In this document: positions 37,107 to 45,384 of the stretch, in pieces
Layout: each line of letters starts with the position of its first letter
How positions within the stretch are numbered: position 1 is the stretch's first letter
Assembly (NCBI RefSeq): GCF_025996515.1
Contig: NZ_BLRH01000034.1
Span: 992,001-1,056,000, forward strand
Direction of reading: 5' to 3'
DNA: 64,000 nucleotides
Source of the DNA: Rhizohabitans arisaemae
GTDB taxonomy: Bacteria > Actinomycetota > Actinomycetes > Streptosporangiales > Streptosporangiaceae
Notes under the pieces: model-generated
The model's database searches: none
What the model was told of the DNA's origin: nothing
What the model saw: only the letters and a program-made list of their open reading frames with translations
Made by a program: the position numbers and the translations under genes

Positions 37107-37704
37107 CCCCATAGTTCGCAGACCGTCCGCGAGTTCTCCGCGGATCCGCCGCCCGCGATCGGCGGGGAAGGCCTCCCCGCTCACCGCGGTGGCCCGGCCT
37201 CAAGCCCAGCCCGATCCGTGCCCGGGATCGGATCGACCGGCCGCAGGCCGTACCACCACCGTGGCATCCGCCGAGGATCGGCGGGCAACGGATCGAAACG
37301 GGCGCGCGAGAACGGCAACCCCACGGCCGGGCGAAAGGGTGTCCTCGGCGCGCCCGATCCATCGGCCCGGCACGCGGCACCGAGCCGACCGGCTTCCGGC
37401 TGACAGCACCCGCTGAAGCCGGTCCGCGGACCGGCGATTCGATCCGGCATGCCTTCACCTGGCCGGACAGCACCTGACATCCGGTGTCACAGCGTTCGGC
37501 CACGTCCGGACACCCGTTCAACGGCTCCGCTCGACGCCGCTTCGCCGAGAAGGTCCGCGGATCCACACCCGACGGCCGCCGGAACGCCCCGGCGTGAGTT
37601 CCTGCCGCCATGCCGCCGACGGCAAGCACCCCGGCCGGGGCGGACCACACCGACGTACGAGCGACCGATTCGGGCTGTCCAGACCCCACCGCAACCCGGA
37701 AGAG
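37107..37704. other. Gene-free region with inverted repeats
   Basis: Six hundred bases without a supported gene; open frames on both strands are arginine/proline-rich with no ribosome site. It contains CCGATCC/GGATCGG (about 37209-37229) and a perfect 16-bp palindrome CCGGTCCGCGGACCGG (37419-37434). It may include the terminator of the MFS gene. Confidence 0.5.
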
Positions 37705-37809
37705 ATGACCGACATTGAAGACCGACTCCACGAAAAGACGGAGCCCCGCGCGAAGCACGGCCACCTCGCCCAGGCGACACCGAGATCGCCTGAACGTGAA
37801 CACCGCTGA
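37705..37809 (+). CDS. 34-codon ORF resembling the N-terminus of the next gene
   Basis: GGAAGAG precedes ATG 37705. The peptide begins MTDIEDRLHEKTEPRAKHG, which parallels the start of the next protein (MSSVKDRLREATGAKDG), and then stops where that protein enters its membrane helix. It could be the truncated 5' end of a duplicated copy or a small companion peptide. Confidence 0.4.
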   Translation: MTDIEDRLHEKTEPRAKHGHLAQATPRSPEREHR

Positions 37810-37861
37810 ATCCCCGGCCGTGACGGCCATGTCCGTACTCCACCATGAACGGGAGACACCA

Positions 37862-38497
37862 ATGTCCAGCGTCAAGGATCGACTCCGTGAGGCGACGGGC
37901 GCGAAGGACGGCGACGAGAAGCCGCCGCAGAGACACCGTGAGCTCCGGATCATCCTGACCGGAACGGTCGGCGTCGCCCTGGCCGCCGTCGGGACGGCGT
38001 GCGGGGTCGTACAGCCGGCGTCCTCCGCCGCGGAACCACGGCAGCAGGTCATCATGTCGCTCCTCGGTGCCGCGCCACCGCTGGACAGAGGGGTCCGGAT
38101 CTTCCTCTGCACCGCGGCCGACGGCCGTCACGCCTGCGCGGCGACGGCGGCCACCGAGTCGGAGAAGGAGTCCGTCCGGCAGCTGCTCACCGCCCGCCCC
38201 GACGTGAAGACCGTCACCTTCGAGTCCCGGGGGCAGGCCTACGAGCGCCTCCGCCAGGCGTCCGCCGACAATCCCGGCCAACCGCCCGCGGAGGAGAACC
38301 TACCCGAGTCGTTTCACGTCCGGCTTGCGGATGGTGCCGACACTTCGGCTTTGGCCAGGGCGGTAAGCGGGCTGCCCGGGGTCTTGCTCAGCGTCGACCA
38401 GTCCTGCCTGATCGAGGCGGCGGGCTCCTCCACGTCGGGAAGAAGGGCACTCACCGAGGCGAGCGCACTCTGCTCCTTCCCCGGCAAGGGCCGCTGA
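37862..38497 (+). CDS. Stand-alone FtsX-type extracellular domain protein
   Basis: A 211-residue protein. Residues 1-28 are charged and cytoplasmic, 29-46 form one membrane helix, and the rest is an ectodomain resembling the extracellular loop of FtsX. Matching elements are the strand RIFLCTAADGRHACA (Cys83/Cys92 like the FtsX disulfide), TESEKESVRQLLTARPDVKTVTFESRGQAYERLRQ, and LPESFHVRLADGADTSALARAVSGLPGV. The four-helix permease part of FtsX is absent and no FtsE is adjacent. GGGAGA at 37851-37856 supports ATG 37862. FtsX ectodomains bind peptidoglycan hydrolases such as RipC, so this could be a decoy or an additional hydrolase adaptor (inference). Confidence 0.75.
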   Translation: MSSVKDRLREATGAKDGDEKPPQRHRELRIILTGTVGVALAAVGTACGVVQPASSAAEPRQQVIMSLLGAAPPLDRGVRIFLCTAADGRHACAATAATESEKESVRQLLTARPDVKTVTFESRGQAYERLRQASADNPGQPPAEENLPESFHVRLADGADTSALARAVSGLPGVLLSVDQSCLIEAAGSSTSGRRALTEASALCSFPGKGR

Positions 38498-38551
38498 CCG
38501 GCCGGGCTCGGTGGTGACGGGGCAGTCCCGTCACCACCGGGGTCGACGACC

Positions 38552-38863
38552 CTAGCAGGGGTACGCGTCTCTGGGGTTCACCGAAAGGGCACCGCCGACA
38601 TAGAAATCGGCTCTGCTGTAGGAGCCAATCCACTTGCAGTCGGGGTCCGGCGCAGCCGGTACATCCACGCTGGCCCGGCCGGCGAAGTTGCATGCGTTGT
38701 ATACCTGCGCATACTTGAGGGGGTGGCCGGCGGGGCCTTCCGTCCATATGCGCGTAATGGTGAAACATCCGCGAGCCGACGCGGGACTCGCCGGGATCAG
38801 CAGCAGTGCCGCGACGGTGACCGCCGCTCCTGCCGCAGCCACCATCTTCCTGGCGGTGTTCAT
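38552..38863 (-). CDS. Small secreted cysteine-containing protein
   Basis: A 103-residue exported protein: MNTARKMVAAAGAAVTVAALLLIPASPASA signal peptide with cleavage after ASA, then about 73 residues with four cysteines (GCFTIT, YNACNFAG, DPDCKW, final YPC). ATG 38863 is preceded by a CGAGGG site; an upstream in-frame ATG would add nine residues. Unknown function. Another secreted protein gene follows the same strand 270 bases upstream. Confidence 0.7.
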   Translation of the reverse strand: MNTARKMVAAAGAAVTVAALLLIPASPASARGCFTITRIWTEGPAGHPLKYAQVYNACNFAGRASVDVPAAPDPDCKWIGSYSRADFYVGGALSVNPRDAYPC

Positions 38864-39134
38864 CCCTCGTGAAATGCGCTGGTCATGCATGTGTTCTCCT
38901 CAGGTCCCGATGTACAGCGCGGTTCCCGCACTGTCATGCGATCGCTCTTGCCTGTTTTGTCGTGATGGCTCATGACCACTGCGGTGGGTGGTGGTCCGGG
39001 CCGTCGGCCGGTCAGGAGGGGACAGCGCCCCTTCCGCGGTTCCAGCCGGTCACCCACAAGCTGCCTTTGGCCGAGCCGGTCGATACATTCCCCGTCCCGC
39101 TACCCCGGCGGGTCCTCATGCCGACTGGAGCGGT

Positions 39135-39599
39135 TCAGCAGGGCGAGGTGCTGTTCTGAGCAAGGATGTGCGCCTCTGCCCCGTCCCCGACCTTGACCCA
39201 AAGTGCCGATTTTCCCCTTCGGTCGTAGGTACGCCACAAACCGGCCCCGGGGAGGAACCTCACCCTGTAACACCACCCGGCGTCCACTCGGAAAGCGTCC
39301 CAATCCTGGCCACCCGGAGTGCGCCCCCCTGAGCCGATGTAGTAGGTGTTCTGTGGCTGGCCTTTGTCGTTGTTGCACGTCGGTTCGCGGTCAGTCGAGG
39401 CGCCCGTAATGTCGCGTGCCCTACACCAGTTGAAGTAGGCCAGTGCCCCCAGCGGGCTGTCGTTGAACGTCGCCGAGCAGCCCGCCCACGAACAGCTGCC
39501 TGCGAACGCAGCGTCCGTCGGAAGCACCACCAGCGCTGTGGAACCGAGCAGCATCGCAGCGAACGTGCGACCGCGACGCAAAGCGTTGTGGTTTCGCAT
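39135..39599 (-). CDS. Secreted cysteine-rich protein
   Basis: A 154-residue protein with a signal peptide (MRNHNALRRGRTFAAMLLGS, core to about residue 29, cleavage after AFA) and a mature part with six cysteines (CSWAGC, NWCRARD, TCNND, GWCYRV, final SPC) and aromatic clusters. GGGAGA lies ahead of ATG 39599. No recognised family; an extracellular protein, perhaps an antimicrobial or binding protein. The 250 bases upstream contain its promoter. Confidence 0.7.
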   Translation of the reverse strand: MRNHNALRRGRTFAAMLLGSTALVVLPTDAAFAGSCSWAGCSATFNDSPLGALAYFNWCRARDITGASTDREPTCNNDKGQPQNTYYIGSGGRTPGGQDWDAFRVDAGWCYRVRFLPGAGLWRTYDRRGKSALWVKVGDGAEAHILAQNSTSPC

Positions 39600-39845
39600 A
39601 CTCCGTTCTCCCTTGATTTCTGGTCCACATAGGGACGTCTCCACATAGAGACGTCGCACCGACCGAATACATCCCCTTTCTGGATGAGAGTCGCATTCGG
39701 CGCATTTCCCGTTTTCGCCGTTGATTTCGGCGCTTTGAGAGTGCTGAACCACATGGCGCCGGCACAAGTGATTTGCGTCCCGGCTGGCGCCTGGGATGAG
39801 AAACTTGGCCGGACCTGTACTGATTCCCCGGCCTGGGACGCGAGG

Positions 39846-41537
39846 ATGCACAACAGGGATGAGAAGGTGTCGGAGCTGGCCGCGCTCTTGCACTCACTGA
39901 AGGAACGGAGCAGCCGCAGCTACGCGGAACTCGCCGGCCGCTGTGGCGCCAGCACCTCCACATTGCATCGGTACTGCCGGGGTCAGGTCCTGCCGGACAG
40001 CTACGGAATGGTGGAGCGGATAGCGCTGGCCTGCGGGGCCAGCAAGGCGGAGCTGGCGGAGTTGTACCGGCTGTGGGCCCAAGCCGATGCGGGCCGCCTC
40101 GATGCGGGCCGCGCCCCCGTCACCGACGATCCCCAGCTCCCGGCGGTGGCTCCCGCACCCGCCGCTTCGCACCCCCGGGACCCGGTGTCCGCATCCGCCG
40201 TGCACGGCCGGCGGCCCGCCCGCTCCGGCCGCAGGACGATACGCTTCATCGCCCTCGCCTGCGTCCTGGCCGCCGCGATGGTCATCGGTGCGAGTGCTTC
40301 CTCTCCGGACCGGCGGACCTCCGGGCGTCCGACGCCGCAATTGATCCCCGGCCCGGCCTGGTCGCAGCCGCCCGCCCCGGTACCCGCGGAGTTCTACGGC
40401 GTCACGATCAACAGCGACAGCGGCGCCATGCCGACCTTCCGGGTCGGCGGGATCCGGTTGTGGGACAGCGAAACCCTCTGGTCCCTGCTCCAACCCGCGC
40501 GCAACCGGTTCGACTGGACCACCCTGGACCGCCTCGTCGGCTCCGCCCGCCGCGCGAACCTCCCCGTGCTCTACACCTTCGGCGGCACGCCGCAATGGGC
40601 TGCGCCGGGCGCGCCACTCGGCCCCTACCCCGGCGGGTCACGCACGGCGCCACCCGATGATCTGAAGGACTGGATCCGCTTCGTCAAGGCCGTCGCGACC
40701 CGATACGCGGGCCGGATCGACGCATACGAACTGTGGGCGTTCGCGCCCTCACCGCACTTCTACACGGGCGACGCCGCGACGCTGGCCCGCATGACCCAGC
40801 AAGCCGCCGCGGTCATCCGCCGCGCCGATCCGGCCGCGACCCTGGTGTGCCCCTCGATCGGGAACCTGTGGGAGCAGGCCTCCCAGCGGTTCCTGCGCGA
40901 CTTCGCCGCCGCCGGCGGGTACCAGGCGTGCGACGTCGCAGGTGTGAAACTCGCCCCGCAGCACGACGGCGACACCCCCGAGAGCCTCGTCCGTCTCGCG
41001 GCCGTCATCGACCGCACGTTCCATGAGGCCGGGGTGCATCCGCGGCTGTGGAGCACCGGGACCGTCTACCGAATCGCCCAAGACCGCAAACTGGACCAGG
41101 CGCGCGCCATCGCGTACGCGGTGCGCTTCTACCTGATCGGGATGTACGTGCGATACGACCGCATGTACTTCTACAACTGGGGCGGCACCAAGATCCCGCT
41201 GGTGCTTCAGGCCGTGGGCGGACCGCCGACCGCCGCGGCCCACGCGGTGGACACGCTCCAGCGCTGGCTGGCAGGCGCCCGCATCACCTCCTGTGGCAAC
41301 GGCCGGCCCGACGGGCTGCCGTCACAGGTCTGGCAATGCCAATTCGTCCTGGCCGGTGCGGACGGCCGGGAACCTGTCCGGGCCATCGTCCGGTGGACCG
41401 AATCGGGCACGGTCTCGATGCCGGCCGATCGGGGCGCCGACACCGTCCGATTCCTGGACGGACGCTCGATGCCCGCCCCGCATACGGTGCAGATCACCGA
41501 ACAGCCGATACTGATCACCATCCACCCGGGCCGCTGA
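39846..41537 (+). CDS. Transmembrane XRE regulator with glycosidase-like (GH39-type) ectodomain
   Basis: A 563-residue protein. Residues 9-65 are an XRE/HTH domain (YAELAGRCGASTSTLHRYCRG), 66-130 a proline/alanine linker, 131-150 one membrane helix, and about 180-470 a TIM-barrel like GH39 glycosidases (LLQPARNRFDWTTLDRLVGSARRANLPVLYTFGGTPQWAA). A C-terminal beta-sandwich follows. In active enzymes the acid/base is in WNEP; here that place reads ELWAFAPS, and the nucleophile strand reads RLWSTGT, so both catalytic glutamates seem lost. That suggests a carbohydrate-sensing receptor whose cytoplasmic domain binds DNA. In-frame ATGs further upstream are possible; 39846 gives the most compact HTH. 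Confidence 0.75.
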   Translation: MHNRDEKVSELAALLHSLKERSSRSYAELAGRCGASTSTLHRYCRGQVLPDSYGMVERIALACGASKAELAELYRLWAQADAGRLDAGRAPVTDDPQLPAVAPAPAASHPRDPVSASAVHGRRPARSGRRTIRFIALACVLAAAMVIGASASSPDRRTSGRPTPQLIPGPAWSQPPAPVPAEFYGVTINSDSGAMPTFRVGGIRLWDSETLWSLLQPARNRFDWTTLDRLVGSARRANLPVLYTFGGTPQWAAPGAPLGPYPGGSRTAPPDDLKDWIRFVKAVATRYAGRIDAYELWAFAPSPHFYTGDAATLARMTQQAAAVIRRADPAATLVCPSIGNLWEQASQRFLRDFAAAGGYQACDVAGVKLAPQHDGDTPESLVRLAAVIDRTFHEAGVHPRLWSTGTVYRIAQDRKLDQARAIAYAVRFYLIGMYVRYDRMYFYNWGGTKIPLVLQAVGGPPTAAAHAVDTLQRWLAGARITSCGNGRPDGLPSQVWQCQFVLAGADGREPVRAIVRWTESGTVSMPADRGADTVRFLDGRSMPAPHTVQITEQPILITIHPGR

Positions 41538-41551
41538 CACCCCGGCGCCTA

Positions 41552-41675
41552 CTCCGTCCGCGATGAGGTGCTCGGACAGGTGCGCGAGGATCGTCGACCT
41601 GCCCGCGCCGGACGGCCCGTCGATTGAGCTGAACAGCCCTCGTCGACGGTCGGAAAAGGGCCGGAGCCGGGTCAT
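41552..41675 (-). pseudogene. dTMP kinase 5' fragment
   Basis: Starts MTRLRPFSDRRRGLF like the intact gene at 44145-44813, then diverges after about 41 codons. Lys to Arg in Walker A would abolish nucleotide binding. Confidence 0.8.
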
Positions 41676-41725
41676 CGGGCTCTTCCTTTCCCAGCAGGCC
41701 GAGCAGCGTCAGCCCTGGGTCGTTG
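41552..41725. repeat. 174-bp direct repeat, left copy (truncated dTMP kinase 5' end)
   Basis: Matches 44690-44863 without gaps at an offset of 3138 bases with few substitutions. It contains the start (41675, minus strand) and first 41 codons of the dTMP kinase gene plus its upstream bases. The Walker A lysine is changed (GPSGAGRST). Downstream of 41552 the kinase frame runs into unrelated sequence, so it is a pseudogene fragment. Confidence 0.9.
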
Positions 41726-41845
41726 CGGAAGATCGAAGACGTTCCGTACGGCTCATCCGCATACTGGGCATCAACGGGACACGCGCCCTCTGGACAGGGC
41801 GAGAGCCGACTACGCCGGGCATCCGGCGGGAGAGAGGGCCGACCA

Positions 41846-43048
41846 ATGACCCGGTGGAGCGACTATACGACCGGCGAGCGGATCAAAATTCTGCGCGCGG
41901 AGATGACCCAGGAACAGCTCGCCGAGGCGGCCGAACTGTCGATCGCGACAATCCGCAAGGTCGAGCGAGACCTGGGGGTTGGACTTCCGTCCCTCTTGAG
42001 GATCTCGGCCGTGCTGCACACGGACGTGTCGGTGGTGCTCGGCCAGCAGGAGCCCCGTCGAGCGATGCGCCGCGACGACCGGGCGATGCTGCGAGAGCTC
42101 TCGCGGGCTGTCCACGACACCGCGGCCGGGGTCGTCGGCGACCTTGAGCCCGTATCCGTCGGCGAGGTGCAGGCCGGGCTCGTGGCGGCGTGGGACCGGT
42201 ACCGCGCCGGACAGTACGCCACGGCGGGCGCGTTGGTGGCCATCGCCGTACGGCAGGCCGCGGCCGTCGCCCATACGATGCCTGCAGGAAAGGAAGGGGC
42301 AGCCGCGTCGACGATGGCCGACGCGTTCCGGCTGGCGGCTTACGTCGCCAACCAATTCGGCGCCCGCGACCTGGCCTACGCCGGAATCGGACATGCCGCC
42401 GCGCAGGCCGATCTCGCGGGCGATGTGGTGCGGTCGGCCATGGTCACTTCGGGTCGGTCGTGGATCTACCTGCGGGACGCCCGGCTCGATCAGGCGTCGG
42501 TCACGGCCGAACGCTCCTATCTGATGATCGAGCCCCGCTACAGCGACAACGATCCCCAGCTGCTGGCCACCTACGGGTGGCACGTGACGTTCGCTGCGGT
42601 CGTGGCGGCCCGCGACGGGGACGTGGCGCGAGCCGACGACCTGCTCTCCCAAGGGCACGCTGTCGCGGCGAGAATCGGCCGGGACGTGTCGGTCAACGGG
42701 ACGGCGTTCGGCCCGGCGACCGTCCATGCCCAAGCCGTCGGCCTCCAGGTGTCGACCGGACGGCCCGGCAAGGCCCTGGAGACCTACGCCGCGATGGGCG
42801 ATATCTCCGCCCTCACCCCCGCAGCCCGCAACCGGCTCCACCTCGACGTCGCCCTCGCCCTCGCCGAGACCCGCCAATGGGACGCCTCCCTCGACACCTT
42901 GCTGGAGGTATGCACCGCCAATCCCGACTGGGCCCGCCACCAGGCGCTCCCCGACGTCATCGCCCGCCGCGCCCAACACGCCAACCCCACCGCTTCCCGC
43001 TACCGCAAACTCGCCGCGATCCTCGGTACCTCGCGCTCCGGCCACTGA
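41846..43048 (+). CDS. XRE-family regulator with TPR-like C-terminal region
   Basis: A 400-residue protein. The HTH (residues about 10-65) reads RIKILRAEMTQEQLAEAAELSIATIRKVER, followed by about 320 residues of alanine-rich helices with TPR-like pairs (AAWDRYRAGQYATAGALVAIAV, DAFRLAAYVANQFGARDLAYAGIGHAA, ALAETRQWDASLDTLLEVC). This layout is common in Streptomyces XRE regulators. GAGAGAGGGC precedes ATG 41846. It lies convergent with the radical SAM operon, between the 174-bp repeats. Confidence 0.85.
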   Translation: MTRWSDYTTGERIKILRAEMTQEQLAEAAELSIATIRKVERDLGVGLPSLLRISAVLHTDVSVVLGQQEPRRAMRRDDRAMLRELSRAVHDTAAGVVGDLEPVSVGEVQAGLVAAWDRYRAGQYATAGALVAIAVRQAAAVAHTMPAGKEGAAASTMADAFRLAAYVANQFGARDLAYAGIGHAAAQADLAGDVVRSAMVTSGRSWIYLRDARLDQASVTAERSYLMIEPRYSDNDPQLLATYGWHVTFAAVVAARDGDVARADDLLSQGHAVAARIGRDVSVNGTAFGPATVHAQAVGLQVSTGRPGKALETYAAMGDISALTPAARNRLHLDVALALAETRQWDASLDTLLEVCTANPDWARHQALPDVIARRAQHANPTASRYRKLAAILGTSRSGH

Positions 43049-43199
43049 CCGTGCTCTCCGGTTGATACGTCCGTATCACGGTGGACGCGGGCAACCTGTC
43101 TCCGGTGCTACGCGCCCTTTCCGCAAAGTGATCTTGAAAACCCTCTTCACATGCCCGCAGGCACTCCGCCGCCTCGTGATCAATTGGCAATCAATCGTC

Positions 43200-43316
43200 C
43201 TAGCGGCGTCTGCGGACCGAGTCGGCTTCCCGGACCCGTTGATAGACGATCCAGGCGAGGAATTCGGTGAAGAAGGTGGCCGGAATGGCCGTCCGGGTCC
43301 AGCCGAGTACACCCAT
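43200..43316 (-). CDS. 38-residue single-TM peptide
   Basis: MGVLGWTRTAIPATFFTEFL begins a 38-residue protein with one hydrophobic segment and a basic tail DSVRRRR. GGAGG lies eight bases before ATG 43316 inside the AKR 3' end, and the ATG is two bases from the AKR stop. It looks like the last gene of the operon; too short for confident family assignment. Confidence 0.5.
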   Translation of the reverse strand: MGVLGWTRTAIPATFFTEFLAWIVYQRVREADSVRRRR

Positions 43317-43318
43317 GG

Positions 43319-44161
43319 CTAGGCCTCCGAGGCGAGTGTGGAGGGCAGAGCGCCCGGCAGGTCGAGGTGACGTGCTTGGACGTTCTCCCGGAGATGAGCG
43401 GTGTTGGAAGTTCCGGGGATCGGGATGATGACGGGAGATCGGTGGAGAAGCCACGACAGCGCGAGCTGTCCTCCGGTGGCCTTCGTGCCATCGCAGGGTG
43501 CGATCGGATCGGGATCGGTGAGACGGCCCTTGCCGAGCGGGTGGTAGGGGATGAAGCCGATGCCGTGGTCGGTGCAGTAGCCGAGGACGTCTTCGCCGGC
43601 GTGGTCTTCGCGGTTGAAGGCGTTCTGGATGGTGGTGATCTCGGCGAGTCCGCGTGCGGCCTCGATGGTTTCGATGCTGACTTTGGACAGCCCCAGATGA
43701 CGGATCTTCCCCTCACGTTGGAGGTCAGCGAGTGTCCCGAGCTGGTCGTCCAGCGGCACAAGGGGGTCGACTCGGTGAAGCTGGTAGAGGTCGATCGTGT
43801 CGAGCCGGAGGCGTCGCAGGCTCATTTCGGTGCACTGCCGTAGGTATTCGGGGCGTCCGCAGGGTGCCCACCTGTCCGGCCCCTGCCGGGTCAGGCCGCC
43901 TTTTGTGGCGATGACGAGCCCGGCGGGGTAGGGGTGGAGCGCCTCGGCGATCAGACGCTCGCTGACGTGGGGTCCGTACGCGTCGGCGGTGTCGAGGAAG
44001 TTCACGCCGAGTTCGACAGCGATGCGCAGTACTAGAAGCGCTTCGTCCTTGTCGGCGGGTTCTCCCCAGGTTCCCGGCCCGGTGAGGGACATGGTTCCCA
44101 GGCCAAGGCGGTTGACGGGGAGGTCTCCCCCGATGAGGAACGTGTCACCTGGTCCGGTCAT
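43319..44161 (-). CDS. Aldo/keto reductase
   Basis: A 280-residue (alpha/beta)8 AKR. Catalytic tetrad: Asp and Tyr in NFLDTADAYGP, Lys in VIATKGG, His in LYQLHRVDP. NADPH loop GQLALSWLLHRSPVIIPIPGTS. The natural substrate is unknown. It overlaps the end of the dTMP kinase gene by 17 bases and so belongs to the radical SAM-exonuclease-kinase operon. Confidence 0.88.
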   Translation of the reverse strand: MTGPGDTFLIGGDLPVNRLGLGTMSLTGPGTWGEPADKDEALLVLRIAVELGVNFLDTADAYGPHVSERLIAEALHPYPAGLVIATKGGLTRQGPDRWAPCGRPEYLRQCTEMSLRRLRLDTIDLYQLHRVDPLVPLDDQLGTLADLQREGKIRHLGLSKVSIETIEAARGLAEITTIQNAFNREDHAGEDVLGYCTDHGIGFIPYHPLGKGRLTDPDPIAPCDGTKATGGQLALSWLLHRSPVIIPIPGTSNTAHLRENVQARHLDLPGALPSTLASEA

Positions 44162-44813
44162 GTGAGGTCTCCTGGTCGGGAACGGCGAAGAATGCCTGGA
44201 GCCGGTCACGGATGATCTGAGCGAGCTGATCGGGGGCCTTGTTCGCGCAGTCGACCCTCAGGACGTCGTATCCCGCTTGGATGAGGCGGTCGCACGCCTG
44301 CCGGTAGAAGTGGGATTCGGCTTGGGAGGAGCCGGGTGCGAGCTGGAAGCGGTTGTGTGCTCCGCGGGACTCCAGGCGGGCGGCGATCGTCTGCGGGTCG
44401 GCTTCAAGGACGACGGCCAGGTCAGGGTGGTCAGCGTGGACGTTCAGGCTCCATAGGAAGGCGGGGTCGACCCCGTCGAAGCGCTGCATGACCAGGCCGG
44501 ATGGTACGTACCGGTCGCAGAGGACGATCTCGCCGGTCTCCAGCCGAGGCTGGATCTCGCGTTCGAGGTGGTGGTAGCGGTCTGCGCTATACAGGCAGGC
44601 GAGGGCCGGTCCGCTGACGGTCTCGGTGAGGTCGCGGGCGAGCGCTCCGATGGGTCCGGTGGACGGCTCGGCAGTCGTATGGACCTGCTCTCCGTCTGCG
44701 ATGAGGAGCTGGGAAAGGTGCGCGAGGATCGTCGACTTGCCCGCGCCGGACGGCCCGTCGATCGAGATGAACAGCCCTCGTCGACGGTCAGAAAAGGGCC
44801 GGAGCCGGGTCAT
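44145..44813 (-). CDS. Thymidylate kinase-like P-loop kinase
   Basis: A 222-residue protein of the TMP kinase superfamily. Walker A GPSGAGKST, the DRY-type motif in CDRYVPSGLVMQRFDG, the LID-type RLESRGAHNRFQ and strand DLAVVLEADPQTI. A dTMP kinase essential for metabolism would usually sit elsewhere and be about 200-215 residues; here it is embedded in an operon with a radical SAM enzyme and an exonuclease, so a modified-nucleotide role is possible. It overlaps the exonuclease gene by 26 bases. Its first 41 codons are duplicated at 41552-41725. Confidence 0.82.
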   Translation of the reverse strand: MTRLRPFSDRRRGLFISIDGPSGAGKSTILAHLSQLLIADGEQVHTTAEPSTGPIGALARDLTETVSGPALACLYSADRYHHLEREIQPRLETGEIVLCDRYVPSGLVMQRFDGVDPAFLWSLNVHADHPDLAVVLEADPQTIAARLESRGAHNRFQLAPGSSQAESHFYRQACDRLIQAGYDVLRVDCANKAPDQLAQIIRDRLQAFFAVPDQETSHDRTR

Positions 44814-44863
44814 CGGGCTCTTCCCTTCCCAGCAGGCCGAAAAGCGTCAGCCCTGGATCGTTG
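44690..44863. repeat. 174-bp direct repeat, right copy (within the intact operon)
   Basis: The functional source of the copy at 41552-41725: it covers the first 41 codons of the dTMP kinase gene and the last part of the exonuclease gene. The two copies bracket the XRE/TPR gene, the AKR gene and most of the kinase gene. Confidence 0.9.
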
Positions 44864-45384
44864 TGGGAGGTGGCCAGGCGAACGAGGAGCCGGGCGCAGA
44901 CGATCGCGTCGTAGGCGGCTCGGTGTGGGTGCAGGTCGGGGGCGATGTCCTCGGCCAGGCCGAAGGCGTCGACGAGGTTTCCGAGCTTGTAGGAGACCTG
45001 ACCGGGCGCCAGGCGGCGGGCGGCCTTCAACGTGTCGACTACCTCGATCGGGCTGAAGCCCGGCAGCGAGCGGGTCACCACGTCGAGATCGACGTGCGCA
45101 TTGTGGGCGACGAAGACCGCGTCGTCGAGCTCTTTGCGGATCTCGTCGGCGACGTCGGCCACGGCTGGCGCTGCCGCCACCTCCTCGTCTCCGATCCGGT
45201 GGAAGCGCCGCGCCATCGAGGTGATCGGTCGCGGCGGCTGCACCAGCCACGAGCGGGGCTCGCCGACGATCCCGTTCTCGATCGGGACGATGGCGATCTC
45301 AACGAGGTCCGGCGGGCGCTGGCCGTTGCCTTCGACGTCTACGACCGCGTAGCGGTGACTGGTCCAGGGCTTCTCTGTGGTCAT
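44788..45384 (-). CDS. DnaQ-like 3'-5' exonuclease
   Basis: A 198-residue DEDD-type exonuclease. Exo I reads VVDVEGNGQRPPDLVEIAIV (Asp-x-Glu), Exo II VFVAHNAHVDLDVV, and Exo III HPHRAAYDAIVCARLL with the DEDDh histidine. It would remove nucleotides from 3' ends or degrade single-stranded nucleic acid. ATG 45384 overlaps the radical SAM stop (ATGA). Confidence 0.88.
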   Translation of the reverse strand: MTTEKPWTSHRYAVVDVEGNGQRPPDLVEIAIVPIENGIVGEPRSWLVQPPRPITSMARRFHRIGDEEVAAAPAVADVADEIRKELDDAVFVAHNAHVDLDVVTRSLPGFSPIEVVDTLKAARRLAPGQVSYKLGNLVDAFGLAEDIAPDLHPHRAAYDAIVCARLLVRLATSHNDPGLTLFGLLGREEPDDPAPALF

